Shown here: piece after piece, positions 5,597 through 6,892 of the stretch
How positions within the stretch are numbered: position 1 is the stretch's first letter
Layout of the letters: every line of letters starts with the position of its first letter
Assembly (NCBI GenBank): GCA_051745395.1
Contig: JBNJEA010000150.1
Coordinates: 1-6,892 of the forward strand
Length of the DNA: 6,892 nucleotides
Source: JBNJEA01 sp051745395
GTDB taxonomy: Bacteria > Desulfobacterota > Desulfobacteria > Desulfobacterales > Desulfosalsimonadaceae
Direction: 5' to 3'
Translations under genes and position numbers: made by a program
The notes under the pieces: generated by a model
Databases searched by the model: none
What the model was told of the DNA's origin: nothing
Seen by the model: the letters and a program-made list of their open reading frames with translations, nothing else

Positions 5597-5893
5597 TTAG
5601 TGCAGTGTTGCCAGAAAACAGCCGCCATCTCCGCCGCCGTCACTATCGGCACCATCACCATTGGTCCCGCCACCATCCGCATCATCACCATCCGTTTCAT
5701 CGGCGCCGCATTGATCATACATGAGTTCAATGTTGCTGTCGATTGTACCGTCGTCTCCGATATCGGTTTCCATCCGGGCGGGGTTGTCATGGCGGTCGCT
5801 TTCGTAGAAAAATTGCGTGACCGTTGTGACGGTTTCGCCGTTATAGCTTGTGCTTTTCTGTTCCATGATCCGGCCGTTGAAAATAGAAATTAT
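5597..5893 (-). pseudogene. Truncated CFI-box-CTERM type protein (decayed remnant)
   Basis: The open frame reads NGRIMEQKSTSYNGETVTTV, then RMETDIGDDGTIDSNIELMY, an Asp/Gly-rich low-complexity linker (DGDDADGGGTNGDGADSD), and GGCFLAT followed by LH and a stop. The first part resembles the repeated Y-D-G/DGTIDS units of large secreted Desulfobacterota proteins. GGCFLAT is the start of the CFI-box C-terminal sorting-type motif (GGGCFIATAAYGS), which normally continues for some 30-50 residues. Here it is cut within the motif. At the other end the frame closes at TAG 5896-5894 with no signal peptide, so the N-terminus is also missing. An ATG at 5866 exists but has no ribosome binding site; a TTGACA lies upstream (5931-5926) with only a poor -10. 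I read it as a fragment broken at both ends, the C-terminal break adjoining the repeat island. Confidence 0.6.
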
Positions 5894-6033
5894 CTAATTT
5901 TTGGCATAAAAATTGGATTAAATGCTGTCAAGCGGGAAGCAATGCCGGAAGGCATGGATGGTAAGGCGGTGGTTTTTGCTGCTCCAGTCCGCCGATGTCC
6001 GTGAGCCGGATTTTAAAGACCGATAAAGTGCAA

Positions 6034-6058
6034 TGGGCCGGCCGCGGGGACCGGCCCA
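6034..6058. terminator. GC-rich hairpin downstream of the flavoprotein gene, possible terminator
   Basis: TGGGCCGG (6034-6041) pairs perfectly with CCGGCCCA (6051-6058) around a 9-nt loop. It lies about 50 nt beyond the stop of the minus-strand flavoprotein gene. Read in that direction the hairpin is followed by ATTGCACTTT rather than a clean T-run. On the plus strand it is followed by A residues. It is therefore a strong hairpin but an imperfect intrinsic terminator. Confidence 0.45.
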
Positions 6059-6106
6059 AAAAGAGGCGGGCATGGTTTGCAATCGCATCGGCGGGTACTT
6101 GCTTCG

Positions 6107-6892
6107 CTAAATCGCGGTTGCGGCAAGATAGCCGCCGTGAATCGCATCATTCATCCGCCCGGGTTCGACCGCATCGCCGATGACGGAATAGGCAATGCCC
6201 AGCGGTTCGATCCGGGCGGCGATGTCGTTGACGGGCCGGGCGCCGGCGGCGTTGATGACGTGATCAAACCGCTGCCGCGATACCGTGCCGTCTTTTTCGA
6301 ACGTCAGCACCCCGTCCTGAATTCCGGTGACGCGGGTTTGGGTATGCAGGGTCACGCCGAGCCGGGTCAGTTCATGCATCAACACCCACTTGGTTGATTT
6401 GCCGACGTCGCTTCCGACCCTGGGCAGCATTTCAAACACGCTTACCCGGGAGGTGCCGGTATTCATAAGCTCCCGCAGCCGTTCAACGCTTTCGGCCTCG
6501 TGGTTGAACAGGAAATACAGCGTTTCCGGCGATATGGTGCCCTTTTCCGCCGCCAGCAGGGCGGTTTCAAGGCCGACGGCGCCGCCGCCGATTACCGCGA
6601 CGTCTTCGCCGAGGAAGGGATCGGTTTTAAGCACCTCCCAGGCCGAGACCACGCAGGCGTCGTCAATGCCGTCGATGGGCGGGCAGACCGGTTCGGCGCC
6701 TTCGGCCACGATGATGTGATCGGGCGCTTCCGCCCGGATAAACGCCGCGTCCACCGGGGTGTTTACATGCAGGCAGACGTTGTGTTTCCGGACCATGGCC
6801 TCGTAAAAGGGGATCAATCCCAGAAGTTCGCCTTTGTGGGGCGGCACGCCGGCAATGCGGAGCTGGCCGCCGATTTTTGCGTCCTTTTCGTA
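6107..6892 (-). CDS. C-terminal FAD/NAD(P)-binding half of an old-yellow-enzyme-type enoate/dienoyl-CoA reductase (5' end beyond right edge)
   Basis: The last 261 residues of a large flavoprotein. The visible part matches the pyridine nucleotide-disulfide oxidoreductase-like module that follows the TIM barrel in 2,4-dienoyl-CoA reductase (FadH)/2-enoate reductase relatives. These enzymes use FMN, an iron-sulfur cluster and FAD to reduce activated C=C bonds with NAD(P)H. Residues are numbered from the first visible codon. YEKDAKIGGQLRIAGVPPHK (1-20) follows the first nucleotide-binding strand. VAVIGGGAVGLETA (98-111) is the second, NAD(P)-type Rossmann motif. VINAAGARP (212-220) precedes VIGDAVEPGRMNDAIHGG (237-254), the FAD-closing signature. 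About 30 residues (GTISPETLYF to MNTGTSR) lie between EKG and VSVFEMLPRVG, as in a subset of anaerobic homologues. The usual VATGA reads VAEGA (63-67). The TIM barrel and cluster cysteines are off the edge, so substrate and integrity are unknown. Confidence 0.88.
   Translation of the reverse strand, partial: YEKDAKIGGQLRIAGVPPHKGELLGLIPFYEAMVRKHNVCLHVNTPVDAAFIRAEAPDHIIVAEGAEPVCPPIDGIDDACVVSAWEVLKTDPFLGEDVAVIGGGAVGLETALLAAEKGTISPETLYFLFNHEAESVERLRELMNTGTSRVSVFEMLPRVGSDVGKSTKWVLMHELTRLGVTLHTQTRVTGIQDGVLTFEKDGTVSRQRFDHVINAAGARPVNDIAARIEPLGIAYSVIGDAVEPGRMNDAIHGGYLAATAI

Larger units (their letters stand above)
5275..5949 (+). repeat. Degenerate direct repeat pair (5275-5329 and 5896-5946)
   Basis: Both stretches follow the same order: ATTTTTG, then TAAA, AATTGGA, TA, AAT, a GC-containing block with CA and GC, and AAGCAATG. 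By eye about 39 positions match over about 50, allowing several gaps including one of 6 nt. Copy one includes the promoter-like TATAAT. The copies bracket the tandem repeat, the 11-bp inverted repeat and the CFI-box remnant. Gaps and AT bias make this tentative. Confidence 0.35.

Noticed and set aside
5434..5724. Plus-strand frame encoding a histidine-rich, metal-binding-looking stretch (HHHH clusters)
   Set aside because: It is the antisense of the Asp/Gly-rich linker codons of the CFI-box remnant and runs through the tandem repeat; no ribosome binding site and no family similarity.
5371..5790. Minus-strand frame of 139 codons containing SGGSGHA twice
   Set aside because: The repeated peptide merely reflects the 24-bp tandem duplication, and the frame overlaps the better-supported CFI-box frame in another phase.
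5405..6004. Long plus-strand open frame of about 200 codons
   Set aside because: It crosses the hairpin, tandem repeat, inverted repeat and the opposite-strand remnant with no domain similarity, so it is probably a by-product of GC-rich repeats.

Overview
The window looks like a bacterial chromosome segment, most plausibly an anaerobic member of the Desulfobacterota (Desulfobacterales-like). That guess rests on protein style: a hybrid histidine kinase beginning MSKKPTYQELEKRVEQL, a remnant carrying the start of a CFI-box C-terminus, and oxidoreductases of the old-yellow-enzyme and iron-alcohol-dehydrogenase families. It is an inference, since no rRNA or other taxonomic marker is present.

Layout, left to right. 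1-837 (-) holds the N-terminal 279 residues of an iron-containing alcohol dehydrogenase that runs off the left edge. A 330-bp divergent intergenic region separates it from 1168-1812 (+), a small nucleoside phosphorylase/MTA-SAH nucleosidase family protein. Convergent with that is 1844-2446 (-), a stand-alone GAF-domain protein. From 2447 to 3027 there is no intact gene. A possible promoter for the GAF gene lies there, followed by gene debris on the + strand: an N-terminal piece of an NADH:flavin oxidoreductase (old yellow enzyme family) that changes frame into about 14-18 residues resembling an enoyl-CoA hydratase. 3028-5037 (-) is a soluble PAS-PAS-HisKA-HATPase-receiver hybrid kinase with a convincing sigma70-type promoter at 5102-5130.

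5038-6106 is about 1.07 kb without an intact gene, dense in small repeats: an AT-rich island framed by an inverted GC-rich motif, two successive dyads built on TTTTGA/TCAAAA, a 24-bp tandem duplication, an 11-bp inverted repeat, and a decayed gene fragment whose reading frame stops inside the CFI-box. Finally 6107-6892 (-) is the C-terminal FAD/NAD(P)-binding half of an old-yellow-enzyme-type enoate/dienoyl-CoA reductase that enters from the right edge.

The intact genes do not form one obvious pathway. The kinase and GAF protein are sensory. The alcohol dehydrogenase, the flavin oxidoreductase and the debris point to reductive and CoA-ester metabolism. I see no CRISPR array, defence cluster, RNA gene or complete mobile element. 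The most unusual part is the repeat island at about 5200-5600 abutting the truncated CFI-box gene, which resembles a small non-autonomous insertion. This is a hypothesis from pattern only.
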